Part shown: one piece after another, positions 27,117-36,788 of the stretch
Numbering within the stretch: the stretch's first letter is position 1
Layout of the letters: each line of letters starts with the position of its first letter
Assembly (NCBI GenBank): GCA_013396915.1
Contig: VWZL01000463.1
Span: forward strand, 159,913-223,912
Source of the DNA: Stercorarius parasiticus
Taxonomy: Eukaryota > Chordata > Aves > Charadriiformes > Stercorariidae
DNA: 64,000 bases
Reading direction: 5' to 3'
Program-made: the position numbers and the translations under genes
Notes under the pieces: model-generated
Databases searched by the model: none
What the model was told of the DNA's origin: nothing
What the model saw: only the letters and a program-made list of their open reading frames with translations

Positions 27117-27140
27117 ATGGCGCCCCAGGCTGAGGCCTGA
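27117..27140 (+). other. upstream ORF 1 (7 codons)
   Basis: ATG in a favourable context (A at -3, G at +4) encodes MAPQAEA and then a stop. It overlaps the first YY1-like motif and is out of frame with the proposed main start. If the transcript begins upstream it could lower initiation at the main ATG. If transcription starts inside the YY1 motif, it may not be in the mRNA at all. Confidence 0.35.
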
Positions 27141-27163
27141 GGCTTCGGCTACCGGCAGAGCGC

Positions 27164-27190
27164 ATGGCGGCTCGGCTAAAGGAGGTTTGA
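27164..27190 (+). other. upstream ORF 2 (8 codons)
   Basis: ATG with G at +4 encodes MAARLKEV and then TGA. It is in the same frame as the proposed main start and ends only 3 bases before that ATG. That is a very tight stop-start arrangement, so main-frame translation would need leaky scanning, reinitiation or a start site downstream of this ATG. Confidence 0.4.
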
Positions 27191-27193
27191 GAC

Positions 27194-27259
27194 ATGGCAG
27201 GGGACACACGAGGTGACGCTGGAGGAGAGGAGGAGGAGGCAGAAGTGGAGGCAGCAAGG
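27194..27259 (+). CDS. candidate coding exon 1 of an unidentified gene
   Basis: The ATG at 27194 has a good context (G at -3, G at +4) and opens 22 codons beginning MAGDTRGDAGG, followed by a glutamate-rich stretch. The exon would end at 27259 with donor AGG/GTGAGG at phase 0. It sits at the 3' edge of the CpG island, where a first coding exon is expected. The acidic, small-residue N-terminus is typical of vertebrate intracellular proteins, with no signal peptide. The next segment (29802) continues the frame. I do not recognise the protein, so no function is proposed. The exon may instead be 5' UTR of a transcript whose start codon is downstream, for instance the in-frame ATG at 29823. Confidence 0.45.
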
Positions 27260-28930
27260 GTGAGGTGCTGAGAGTGAAGCTGAGGTGTTTTCTCTAAGCA
27301 CTGGCTTAGTTCTTGGTTGTCTTTATTTCTCAATACTACAGCTAGTAATTAAAAGTTTTTGCTAATTGGCAGTAAATTAAGTGAAATTCCCTGGCATGGG
27401 ACAGTTTTTGCCTGTGACGCTAGACAGAGATCCAAAGATGAAAAAAAGAAAGGGGTGCCAGATATCCCTGTGAGATTTCACTCTTTGCAGGGGTAAAGAT
27501 AAAGTTTTCAAAAGCTCCTAAACAAGTCTCATGGGGATGTGCCGGTTCTTTGGGGCACTCAGTTCTTTAAAATTTTATTTGTCTATGCTATCAAGAACCT
27601 AAATACTCATAAATAGCAAAATGTTTGTGTCTTAGGAGAAGTCCTGACTGTGTTTTGTTGAGCCAGGCTGTAACCGAAAGAAATGGCGTTTTACTGATGC
27701 GGTATTTGGCCCTTTCTCCTTACAGCCCATGCAGACCAGCAGGGTAGTTAAAAGTGGCCATAACTCGTAGAAACAGGAGAAATGACACTAAAGTAAATAG
27801 AACAAAGAATGTGCGTGTTTGGGCAAGAGCGGACTCTTACAGTATTGCTTTGCTATTTAAGAACAGTGGGGAGGAGAAAATTCAGGCTTCCTGTTACTAT
27901 TCTTAATAACATACTGAGAAATAAAATGCAGCAAAGATGTTATCCAGCCAAGAGGTTATGCAGGTTACCAGAGGAAGTCCAGCAACTGGTTGGCCATGTG
28001 CTTGTCTTGAATCTTGAAAAGCAAAACCAGTGATTAATGCAAACACTTGTTTGAGCCTTTCTGATGTCCAAGGCAAAAGGATGCACCAAAATGTAAAGCA
28101 GCAGTGGCACATGGGCTGTGGTGTTGGGGAGGTGTGACTGATTGCTAATGAGCCAACAGTCACTGCGTTATTCCACATGCTGCAAGTGAAAATCTTCCTG
28201 CTCAGCACCTATGCCCTGGGGCAGGCATCCAAATGACATGTGAGTGGGCAACATGACAATTAGTGAGCTATTCTAGGCAGGTAATACATGCTGAGCATAA
28301 CAAAATTGAATTCATATCTTGGAGGTTACATGGGTCTTTCTGATGACTCCATTCCTTAGGTGGTATTTCAGTTTTAAGATATCAATCAAATCACTTAAAT
28401 ATTTATTTATACTGTTAAGTATAAACTATTAAGTAACCTCATGAGACAAAAGGTAGAACAAGTTGAGCTAAAGGTTGAGGTTTTAAGGTACATGGTTCTG
28501 TATTTCATATTACTTTTGCCCACGTAACTGTGTTTGTCTGAGTTCAGTCTCGCTGAAGTGAAGGACTCCTGAGTTACGCAGCTGTGAACGAGAACAGCAT
28601 CCTTTTTTAAGAAAGTTCTATGCAAATCCTTTTTTTATTTTCTTTTGACATTTTTTCAGCAAAAAGGCCTATGCAAACTTATTAATGCTACAGGTTATAG
28701 GATTGACCTTATGTTTGACAGAAAGCCATTCTCAATTCTAATTACTTCTGGGTCATACTTTTTTGTATGGTACTAATTAGGCTTGAAAGAAACTGGGTTT
28801 GTTTTTGTTTCTTGTTGTTTACTTAGGACTTCTAAGCACTTAGCTCATGGCTGCCTGACAAATCTCTTTGTGAAGAATAGAATGCTATTTTCTATGAACC
28901 TAAAGAATTTTTCATAAGTCTTAATATGAA

Positions 28931-29002
28931 TCAGTTTCCATTATTTTAATAATAATATAATGTATGATATTATGTTGTGTGATATGAAAAAATGGAAACT
29001 GA
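28931..29002. repeat. AT-rich imperfect palindrome (hairpin)
   Basis: Perfect 11-bp outer arms TCAGTTTCCAT (28931-28941) and ATGGAAACTGA (28992-29002) enclose an AT-rich interior. The interior has its own inner inverted repeat (ATAATAT and ATATTAT near 28952 and 28965). Pairing continues a few bases beyond the outer arms with mismatches. It may be a decayed miniature inverted-repeat element, a hairpin RNA source or chance AT-rich symmetry. I saw no clear target-site duplication. Confidence 0.6.
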
Positions 29003-29525
29003 GCATTATGGGGGAAAATCACAGCAATCCTAAGGTGTTCTCTTATACTTAACTTTTGGGGTTATATTTGGAAGTAAGACAAATTTTTGGTTTAAATTTT
29101 AAGTAAGCAGTTATCGCATCTAGATGCATTTCAGTGCTGGCCCTGAGATCTTGATTCTCCTGACTTGTCTCTAGTCCGATCATTTTTATTAGAGTGGAGT
29201 TGGTGCAGGATGCTGTACTTTGGCTGTAGTAACAATTCATGCTCATTTTGTCGTGCAGTAGGTGTTGACAGAAGGCGCGTCACAGGAGAGGACTGGGCTC
29301 TGGGTGGGTTTTGTGTTTTAGCAGCTGAGCCAATGTGCCTTATGTTTTAGATTATCTATATAGTGAAGCATTTTAAAATGATGGCCTTGAGCAGATTCAC
29401 AGCATTGCTGTGACCTCTGGTATTTGGAACTATTGATAATAGTAATAATTTGGGAGTCATTTTGTGGTCCCCTGATGAAAGTGAATGTGTAATTAGATAT
29501 TTGAATTAATTATGTTGCACTCGAG

Positions 29526-29625
29526 TTAACTGAGATGCCAAAAGGCTAAATGAGTCCCCCAGGGGCTCATGACAAGTTGGTGGCAGAACTGAAAATAAAA
29601 CATAAATATCTTCACCTCCATGCCT
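29526..29625 (-). mobile_element. MIR-like SINE relic
   Basis: Read on the plus strand this follows the reverse complement of the tRNA-derived MIR family. ACTGAGATGCC and GGCTAAATGA match the position of the ACTGAGGCACAG...GTTAAGTGA region. ACAAGTTGGTGGCAGAACTG near 29572 matches the CAAGTNGGTGGCAGAGCTG block. It is strongly diverged, with no target-site duplication visible. Confidence 0.65.
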
Positions 29626-29801
29626 TCCCTTAGCCATAGACAAAACTGGTAATTGCTCTTACTTTACTTTTTTTTTAAGGAGATGCCATGGGTTCCAAAA
29701 TACAGGCTAGGCAAAATGCCAGGCATTGAAGAAAGAACAGCTCTGCATAAGCAGTATTTTCTTTAGGTTGTCCTCAGTGTTTTTCTGTCTGTCTCCCACA
29801 G

Positions 29802-29895
29802 ACTGAGACGGGATGCTTTTCAATGGAAAATGTACGGTGCGGTCAAAGATCTGAAGAGCCTACTGAGAGCTTTGTTTGCAAATTCTTCATTGAAG
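29802..29895 (+). CDS. candidate coding exon 2 of an unidentified gene
   Basis: A 94-bp open segment lies between a strong acceptor (pyrimidine tract ending CCCACAG) and a consensus donor (GAAG/GTAAGT). Joined to exon 1 at phase 0 it reads through without a stop, beginning TETGCFSMENVRCGQ and ending ESFVCKFFIE, and leaves one base (phase 1) for the next exon. Both splice sites are among the best in the window. This is the strongest exon call after the CpG island itself. No domain is recognisable, and it contains an in-frame ATG at 29823 that could serve as an alternative start. Confidence 0.5.
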
Positions 29896-32429
29896 GTAAG
29901 TTATATAAACACGCTTCTGTAAATCAATTTAATTTATATAATTGTGGTGACAAATTAGAGAAAACAACCTAGCGACAAACTATTGTAATTATAGAAAATC
30001 AGCCAGTCAACTAATTGAAGTAACAATCTATCAACAAAATTTATATACTTAAACAGCATGATACATACAGTAAGTACAAGGGTAAAGCCGGTGAAATGTC
30101 ATCTTCCCCTTTACAAAGGGGAAAAATAAGTGGAAGTCTGAACTTTTTAAGGCTCTGGTTTTGGGATTGTGTAAAGGTAAGTTTTTGTCGTTCTTTTGTT
30201 GCTGTTTAAAGCAGTCAGCTGTAGGCAGAAACTCTTTGAATATTGGGCGAGATCTTAGAACCACTGAATTCTTTGGAAAGAAATTTTTGTGTGGTTTGTG
30301 GTCCAGTAAGAATTGTCGTGATGTGGTTTTAATAGGTTGTGACAAGTGTATCTTATGTTGATGTACAGTGTTTTTCACCAGATGTGCTTGGAATGCTGTT
30401 TGCTTAGCAGCAGTAATCATAATTATTATTAAAATTGGTCTGTTATTAATTATTACTGTAATTTATCATTTTGAGTAAATAAGCTCTTAATTTGCATTGG
30501 TGCAGAATTTTTGTGTGCTTATCCCTTACACAGGGAAAAATGAGTGGGAGCGGAGGTAGTTCTGCTTAGCTACAGTTATTTTTGACATAGTGTATAATTA
30601 GGTCTATAATTCCATTAAGTACAGTGCAAATGCAGTAAATGAGACTAAGTTACAAGCATGACTTTCCCTGTACGAGTATCCCAACCTTCTGACACACTCA
30701 TGGTAACTGGAATGTAAGAGATGGAGGTTTCACTCTTCCAGGCGTGTGCCCTACTTTGGCAAGTAGGCCCATCAAGAACATTAAGCCCATTTGCACAATA
30801 AAACAGCATTACTGATTTAAATGAGGGTGGAAAACTGAAGGAAGAACACTGCTACTTTTACTTTTGGACTGCAAAGCATTTCTCCATGGGAATGCTAGGG
30901 GAGAAATACCCCTTGCTGCAATGTTAACAGAAACTGTGCTGCTAATAATGCTCCGTGTAAACACTTTGCAAAAAGCTGATGGTATAAACAGCAGAGAAGT
31001 AAAAAAAGCATGTGGGGACTTGTTCAGGTTCCCAGCAGCTAGAATTTTTATCTTTACAACACAAACCAAGACAGTATCAAAGACAATGCCAAGACACAGT
31101 CACCATGATAAAGCATTTATACACGTGTTCTTTTCTTGAAAAACAGTAAGAAAGAGAGAAGAGATTATGAACTTCAAAGAACTGCCTTTAAGCTAGGAAT
31201 ATTTATACACAAGCTGTCAGAAAACTATTCGTGCCTTGCTAAAACAGGAGCAGCCTTCACTTGAGCCAAGTCTCTAAATGAAAGCCAGAGCAAGTGCCAG
31301 CCTTGAAACTTTGGATTGAGTTTTGGCAATTAGATGTTTGGGATGGCACTAATGTCAGCCATCATTAATGCAGTAAATGTATGCATGCGTGCAACAGTTG
31401 TTTCAGATTCTGTTGGCACATTTGATTTGCTGTCTAGATACACGTGTCACAGGTACAAGGGGTGGAGGTGATTTGTTTTTAGTCACTGAATGCCTGATTG
31501 AATGTGCTAGAAGGTGTCAGTTTTAGATAGGGTTTTCTGTAATTCTGCAAACATTTGTGCAAAGCAAGAAGTATCAAAATGTAATCCTCTAAGAAACTGA
31601 AAACCAAAGTAAAACATGGGATTCTTTTATTAACTCTTTCAATAGAAACAAAATCAGGCCACTGCCCAACACTTTTGCATGTGATTTTATTATTCAGTAT
31701 CTTATTTCATAACCAGTGCCATTTAAGTCAGTAGTAGAGTATGGGTGTTTAAAATTTTTTCTGATGTATTTCTTAGTCTTGAAACAGCCACATCATAATT
31801 CTCTATGTCCTTGTATTAGTACATGCAAAGTTGCCATGAAAATATATTGGACCTTTTGAGTGATTCTTTGCTTTACCATTCTGCTCGCATTCCCTGGCAC
31901 AATTTGGCTTGCTCTCTTCTATGCGATAAGATAGATAGCTGGAAAGTTTTTGTGGTCTATGTGTTTATTTTACCCTCACTATTTTTGATATGTATCTGCA
32001 GAGAGAAATGGGCAATGTGTAGCCATTCAGTAAAGGCTGAATCTTATTTTAGAAAGAGTTATGCAAACACATTTTACTTGTTTACTGAACAAACATATAT
32101 TCACAAAGCTTTCAGTTACACTGTTGACTTCTACGACAATGTAAAGTAGAAATGAACATAGGGATAAAAGTGGGAGAATAAAAAAAGGAGGGATGATAAA
32201 AGTGCCATTTTTTTCTCTTAAGAACAAAACTGTTTTACACTTGGCCACAAACTCCTCCTTTCTTGGTAATATATATTGAGAATGATTTAAGAATACTTTA
32301 GCATTTCAGATGCGTATTGCAGGATTTCTGAAGCTGTGCACTTTTTGAGGGGCTTTGAATAAATTAAATACTATCTTAGGTATTGTCCTCCATTACTGTG
32401 CTATCTGGATAACTCTTAATCTTTAAGGT

Positions 32430-32525
32430 ACTTACTCTGACAACACCCCTGTGAGTTAGGGAAGTTCTATTATCCTATTTGCAAGTGAAGAACTAAGGAA
32501 CAAAGGGGCTCAGACTGAGATTTTC
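32430..32525 (-). mobile_element. MIR-like SINE relic
   Basis: The plus strand shows ACAACACCCCTGTGAG, then a TATTATCC block, then GTGAAGAACTAAGGAAC. This is the order of the reversed MIR core (ACAACCCTGTGAGGTAG, ATTATCCCCATTTTAC, GATGAGGAAACTGAGG). It is old and diverged, and the flanks are unclear. Confidence 0.6.
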
Positions 32526-32641
32526 TTTTTAGGCTCCTTGCCTTGATTTGAGTGAGAAGTACATTATCTAAGTGTCTTCTCTGTTTGCATTTAAGCTTGT
32601 TAATGGGGCAGTACTGATTAAGGCAATGTCTAAATTCCTTT

Positions 32642-32655
32642 TTAAAAAAAAAAAA
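32642..32655. repeat. poly-A homopolymer
   Basis: An A run of about 13-14 in candidate intron 2, without a recognisable parent element. Confidence 0.8.
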
Positions 32656-33389
32656 ACTAGGAAGGTCAGTGAGCAAGGCATGTTTTGGGCAAAGTCAATG
32701 AAGGTTAAATGATTTGTTTTTAACACATGGTATGAATTAATTCTTTTTGCAGAAGGTAAATAGAGTCTGAACTGCTTTTTAGAGGAACTAATTGAGAGTT
32801 AGGGGGAATATATGACATGATGTCTGGGATAGCACACCGACATGTTTTCCTTCAAAATCTAAAGTCATTTAAAGTGTTTTTTCTAAATACAGAAATGGGG
32901 AATTGAAGAACTTCTCAGTAGAGAGCAGGTATCACTTTGAGTTGTCATTTTACTAGGGGGAAAAAAAATCCTACATGCTCCTTTAGTACCCAGACATAGT
33001 ACTCCAATATGTGGTTGACTTAGGCTACCTAAAGTTTGCTGAGATTTGTTGGGCTGGTGAACAAAATTGAGTTTCCATTTCTGTGGTTATTCCCTAGAAG
33101 CAGAACCTGCACGGTTTGGGTTGCTGTCCTGCAGACACGGCTTACAAAGCTGCCAGGACGCAAGTGTAGCCACCACCCTTCCCTCTTCACCAGCTCAGCT
33201 GGCACCTGTTTAAAACACCTATACAAAGATATTAATTTTTTTCTCCTACCTTTAGCTGTCATATAATTTGATTGTACATTACCGATGGAGCCCTGATTTT
33301 AAGTGTGATTTCATATAACTAATAAACTGTATAACTGGCTTATGGTTTTCGTTATATATGGTTTGAACTTTATGATTTTTTTGACCCAG

Positions 33390-33472
33390 AAACAAGAGAG
33401 CTTACAGCAGTGCCTGAAGTCTTAGAGCAATGTATTACTTCAGAGTCCCAGGAAGACGTTTTTTTTCCTCAG
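33390..33472 (+). CDS. candidate coding exon 3 of an unidentified gene
   Basis: An 83-bp segment lies between an acceptor with a T-rich tract (ending GACCCAG) and a CAG/GTCAGC donor. With the single base carried over from exon 2 it reads 28 codons with no stop, including ELTAVPEVLEQCITSES, and ends at phase 0. The exact phase fit with exon 2 is the main support. A 28-codon open run alone is not rare by chance. The donor is acceptable but not strong at its fifth base. Function unknown. Confidence 0.38.
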
Positions 33473-33875
33473 GTCAGCAAATGCTTGTAGGTTTTGATAG
33501 ATATTCTCAATTATGTCTCCAAAAATGAATTATGACTTGTGAAAGGAACAGAATACATACAGTCTTAAGTCTTTGGGGGATTCAACTGTGTAGTCCCAGA
33601 GCTGTTTCTGAAAGGAGGAGGCTGTAAGAATCAGGGAAAGAAAAGAAAAAAAAAAAAATCGTTATTACTTGCACTACCAGTATTGGTGAAGGCTGATGTG
33701 GAGTGCATGTTGTATGTACCTGTAGGTGTATGCATGTTGACTGAAAATGTTTTATCAGCGTGTATTTTCTTAAAAACCAGTTTTTCATCAAAATGTGAAT
33801 TCTCAAGGGAAATGCCTTCTTCTAAACATGCTTTGGTTTTCTTCAATATGAAGAAAAATTCCGTATTTACAACAG
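33473..33875 (+). other. candidate intron 3
   Basis: About 400 bp, with an A run near 33648-33658. It is supported only by the flanking exon predictions. A second, stronger-looking acceptor lies at 33920-33921 but would be out of phase with exon 3. Confidence 0.22.
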
Positions 33876-34004
33876 ACACTATCCCTGCTGTGCCATTTTG
33901 TGTTATCTTCCATGCGTCCAGTGAGCGTGGGACTGACTGAGACGCCAAAACTCGGATTTCTACTGCAACCTGTGCTGGGGGTCTACTTTCAAGATGCTGA
34001 TCAG
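33876..34004 (+). CDS. weak candidate coding exon 4
   Basis: A 129-bp segment, phase 0 to phase 0, of 43 codons without a stop. It includes the hydrophobic stretch LGFLLQPVLGVYFQDAD and ends at CAG/GTCAAA. The amino-acid composition looks protein-like and the phase matches exon 3. The acceptor (TATTTACAACAG) has a poor pyrimidine tract, and the donor is weak. A different acceptor 46 bases downstream is better but gives phase 1, which would suit splicing directly from exon 2 instead. Treat it as one of two alternatives. Confidence 0.25.
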
Positions 34005-34496
34005 GTCAAATAACTTGTTTTTATTTTCATATATATTCAGTGGTAAAAATGAAATTGATTTCTTTAGTTGCTTTCAGATTCACTAATACATGTTGTATCC
34101 ACATGTGCAGGTAGTACATGATAAATTATGCTGTGATTATTTGTTAAGGCTGAGTATTTCTCAAGGCATTCTGAGAAGACTAAGCATCAGTTTGCCTTGC
34201 AGTTTTTGTCATAATTGGATGCTTATCTTTCATTAGAAACCTGCGTCGTCATGCACAAAACTTCATTTCTTGTAGACATGACATGTTACGGAAGAGGTCT
34301 CTTGTAGGTCAGTCAAACCGTATGGGATGACTTAATTCTTTTTTGCTAGTGAGACTATTTTGTATATGCATACCTTATATGCACATATGCATTTTTGAAT
34401 GTTAAGTAAGTAATGTAACATCCTAGTTAGCAGTCAGAGAGAGATGCCAATACTGAAATACTTGTCTTATTTTGTGGGGCTTGCTTTGAATTTTAG
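34005..34496 (+). other. candidate intron 4
   Basis: About 490 bp between the weak donor GTCAAA and the acceptor TTTGAATTTTAG. It is supported only by the neighbouring exon predictions. No other content was recognised. Confidence 0.18.
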
Positions 34497-34649
34497 ATCA
34501 ATTTACTGCTGGGAGGGAAACTGCTTGTGCCTGAAAAAAGGAAAAATGCTAGTGATGTCAACTGTTCTTTATCAGTGGAGATAAGAGAATTGTCTTCACT
34601 ACCATCTATTTACTTTCTGTCTAATTTGCAGCCCCTTTCCTGGTGTTGA
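34497..34649 (+). CDS. weak candidate terminal coding exon
   Basis: After the acceptor TTTGAATTTTAG the phase-0 frame runs 50 codons (starting INLLLGGKLLVPEKRK) to a TGA at 34647-34649. No convincing donor lies within it, so it fits a terminal exon. It would complete a model of about 174 residues. AATAAA signals occur about 380 bases further on. Another acceptor at 34631 (CTAATTTGCAG) opens a different frame rich in hydrophobic residues up to 34914, so the true structure here may differ or there may be no exon. Confidence 0.17.
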   Translation: MNLLLGGKLLVPEKRKNASDVNCSLSVEIRELSSLPSIYFLSNLQPLSWC

Positions 34650-36733
34650 AAACCAGCCTTCTCCTTTACCGCCTATGAAAAAAAAACCAAAACCAGTTCT
34701 CTTTTTCCTCTCTGTGTTTTTGTTCTTGCTACTTTCCTCTAGCCTCTTTTCAGTTGACGTGCATCTTTTATTAGTCTGTATTTGTTCAGGGCAAATGCAG
34801 TTCTGTAGCCAAATTCTTACTGGCGCTGGACAGAGTTGTGTGTCTTCAGCTTTTGTGGACAGAATCTTCCAACATGGAAGAATTTTAAACAAGTCCTTGA
34901 TCTGTGAAACATAAGACACTATAAGTGAATCAGAGCTTCCAAGAGCCTTTTTTCTTTTTCATATTTTGGCTCTGCGTGTTTATGAACACTACTTTTTTTT
35001 CCCTATACTTTTAATGCAGCAGGAGGAAAAAATAAAATAAAATGTGGTCCTTCTAAATAAAATGGGAGCAATTGAACTTAAATTATTTGTGCAAGCCACA
35101 GTCTGAAGTGCAATATTGGTTTTAAACCAGCCAGTGTCTTATGCAAAGATTAAGAGAACTTAAATGGAAGTAGAGCAGCACAGTTAAGGAATACAGTTTT
35201 AACAGCAAAAGATGATTTTTATGAGGATTTATTTTACATTCCTAACACTTATTATACTGCTCAGTAGTGCAGATCATTTTGGCACTTTGCAGTTCCATTA
35301 AAGGTACAGATTTTCAGACACAGGAGTGTGTAGTGTGTGTGATAGTAGGCTGCAATTAAATCTTAGATATTGAATAGTATATGAGAAGAGTTGGTTTGTG
35401 GCATCAAAAGAAAGAATGCACTGAGTGTATACCTAATATTTAAAGCTCTGTAGTGCTTTTTGCTATATTCGCTGATTAGATCAAAAAGAGCTGTACAACA
35501 TAATGACTAAGCAAGCAGCCTGTTTGGTACTTCAGCTAGAGTTTTCTAAATGAAGTTATTTCTAGGCTATTCATGGTTCATGGAACAATAACCTCCCAAG
35601 GAGAAAAATAAAACATCTTGAGTGATTCAGACGGCATCTTTGACACTACTGCAGCCAGGAAGTCTCATAATAAAATGTTTTACCTAAAACAAGAGAGGGG
35701 GGAAAACACCCAGAGACTAAGCCATCACCATAGGATCTTTCTTTGAGAAAATGCACCGTATTTTAGATGGGTTGCAACTGTATTTCTGTTCACAGGGTCA
35801 CTCTTAGGTTTAGCAGGAGCTGCAAATGCTCAATGTTGAGAAGAGAGTTTGGAAAGCAATTTGAAATACATAGGAGCAAATGTATCAAGCCCGGTAACAT
35901 ACCAGTATGGCTGTTACTGATTTTTGAAACATTTTCAATGGGGTGAAACTTCCCAAAAATACCAGGCAGAGAGTAATGAGCAGAACTAATGAAGTGTTTT
36001 GCCCAAGCTTCTGTATGCAGCACCTGAATGTGAAGTTGCATGGTAATAAGCTTGGAGGCATATTTTGGTAAGTAATACTGACTATGGAAATATAGTAAAG
36101 CTTTTAAGCTTTGGGAGTTCATAAGTTTTCCTCTTGTCTCTTTATTCTGGCAGTAGCCATTTACAACTGCCTTTTTTAGCCACAGGAAATCCCTTCTCTT
36201 GAACTGCAGAGGTATGTGAAATGTATTCCCTCTAAAGGCAACATCTGTGCTTCTTTGTGAATCATCAGCCAGAAAGGGTGCTGTATATGCTAATCAGCTT
36301 AACCATGTTAATGGTAAGAATGATAATTATTTTCAGGTGGGAGTAGGTACTGTTTGACACCTAGGGAAGTAAGATTGAGACCATAAATTATTGCAGACAT
36401 CTGCAAAGATGTACTGCTGCAAGTTGTCTATTTCTTTCCATTTTAGCTGCTTGCCTGAGTGTGCTTAGATTTAAAAAAAGGGGAAGAACCATGCACATCA
36501 GTAAAGTCTTCAGTTAATCAGAATTTGATTACAATGAGAACTCAGAAATCATCATACAGTTTTGTTAATTATTAGAAAGATGATGTTGTATGTTGAAGTA
36601 ATTGCAGTGAACAGCCCAGCTGCAAAAAAATTGTTCAGACTCTCAGTCGCTAAACTGTATACTTTGAGCTTGTTTCTATCCCTGTCTATTAATTGCTTCA
36701 TTGTTAATGTATTTCTTACTTTGTATTGCATTG
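34650..36733. other. possible 3' UTR then gene-free stretch
   Basis: If the gene model is right, its 3' UTR would run to the AATAAA group at 35031-35061. Beyond that I see no supported feature, except an isolated 26-bp exon-like segment at 36186-36211 described as a finding. Confidence 0.3.
35031..35061 (+). other. clustered AATAAA polyadenylation signals
   Basis: Three AATAAA hexamers, at 35031, 35036 and 35056. They would suit a 3' end for the candidate gene. In AT-rich DNA such hexamers are frequent and no strong downstream GT-rich element is apparent, so the support is weak. Confidence 0.25.
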
Positions 36734-36788
36734 TTGGAACTACATGATCTTTAAGGTCCCTTCCAACGTGAACCATTCTGTGATTATG
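36734..36788 (+). mobile_element. CR1 LINE, extreme 3' end only
   Basis: A 55-bp remnant shows TGATCTTTAAGGTCCC, TTCCAACGTGAACC and ATTCTGTGATTATG, the last bases of a bird CR1. The sequence upstream is unrelated, so the insertion was very short from the start or its 5' part was deleted. No coding capacity. Confidence 0.88.

Larger units (their letters stand above)
26750..27300 (+). promoter_or_regulatory. CpG island, probable promoter
   Basis: This is the only strongly GC-rich, CpG-dense block in the window, with roughly 25-30 CpG over about 500 bp in DNA that otherwise has very few. It includes GC-rich runs around 27020-27110 and an inverted CCAAT box (ATTGG near 26996). No TATA box is obvious, as is usual for island promoters. 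Two YY1-like motifs built on ATGGCG lie at about 27113-27123 and 27162-27172, and such motifs commonly sit at or just after transcription starts in vertebrate housekeeping promoters. The direction is inferred from the donor at 27260 and the downstream exon-like segments. Divergent transcription cannot be excluded. Confidence 0.8.
27260..29801 (+). other. candidate intron 1
   Basis: It runs from donor GTGAGG to an acceptor with a clear pyrimidine tract (TCTGTCTGTCTCCCACAG). It contains a 72-bp AT-rich inverted-repeat structure at 28931-29002 and a MIR-like relic at 29526-29625. No other coding feature was supported. Confidence 0.4.
29896..33389 (+). other. candidate intron 2
   Basis: It runs from GTAAGT to TTTTTTTGACCCAG. 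It holds a MIR-like relic (about 32430-32525), an A run near 32643-32654, and open frames of up to 123 codons that lack splice support or family features. I see nothing else in it. Confidence 0.35.

Noticed and set aside
26893..27333. 146-codon minus-strand open frame in the CpG island
   Set aside because: It is proline/serine-rich, typical of antisense reading of GC-rich promoter DNA. No splice partners were seen on that strand.
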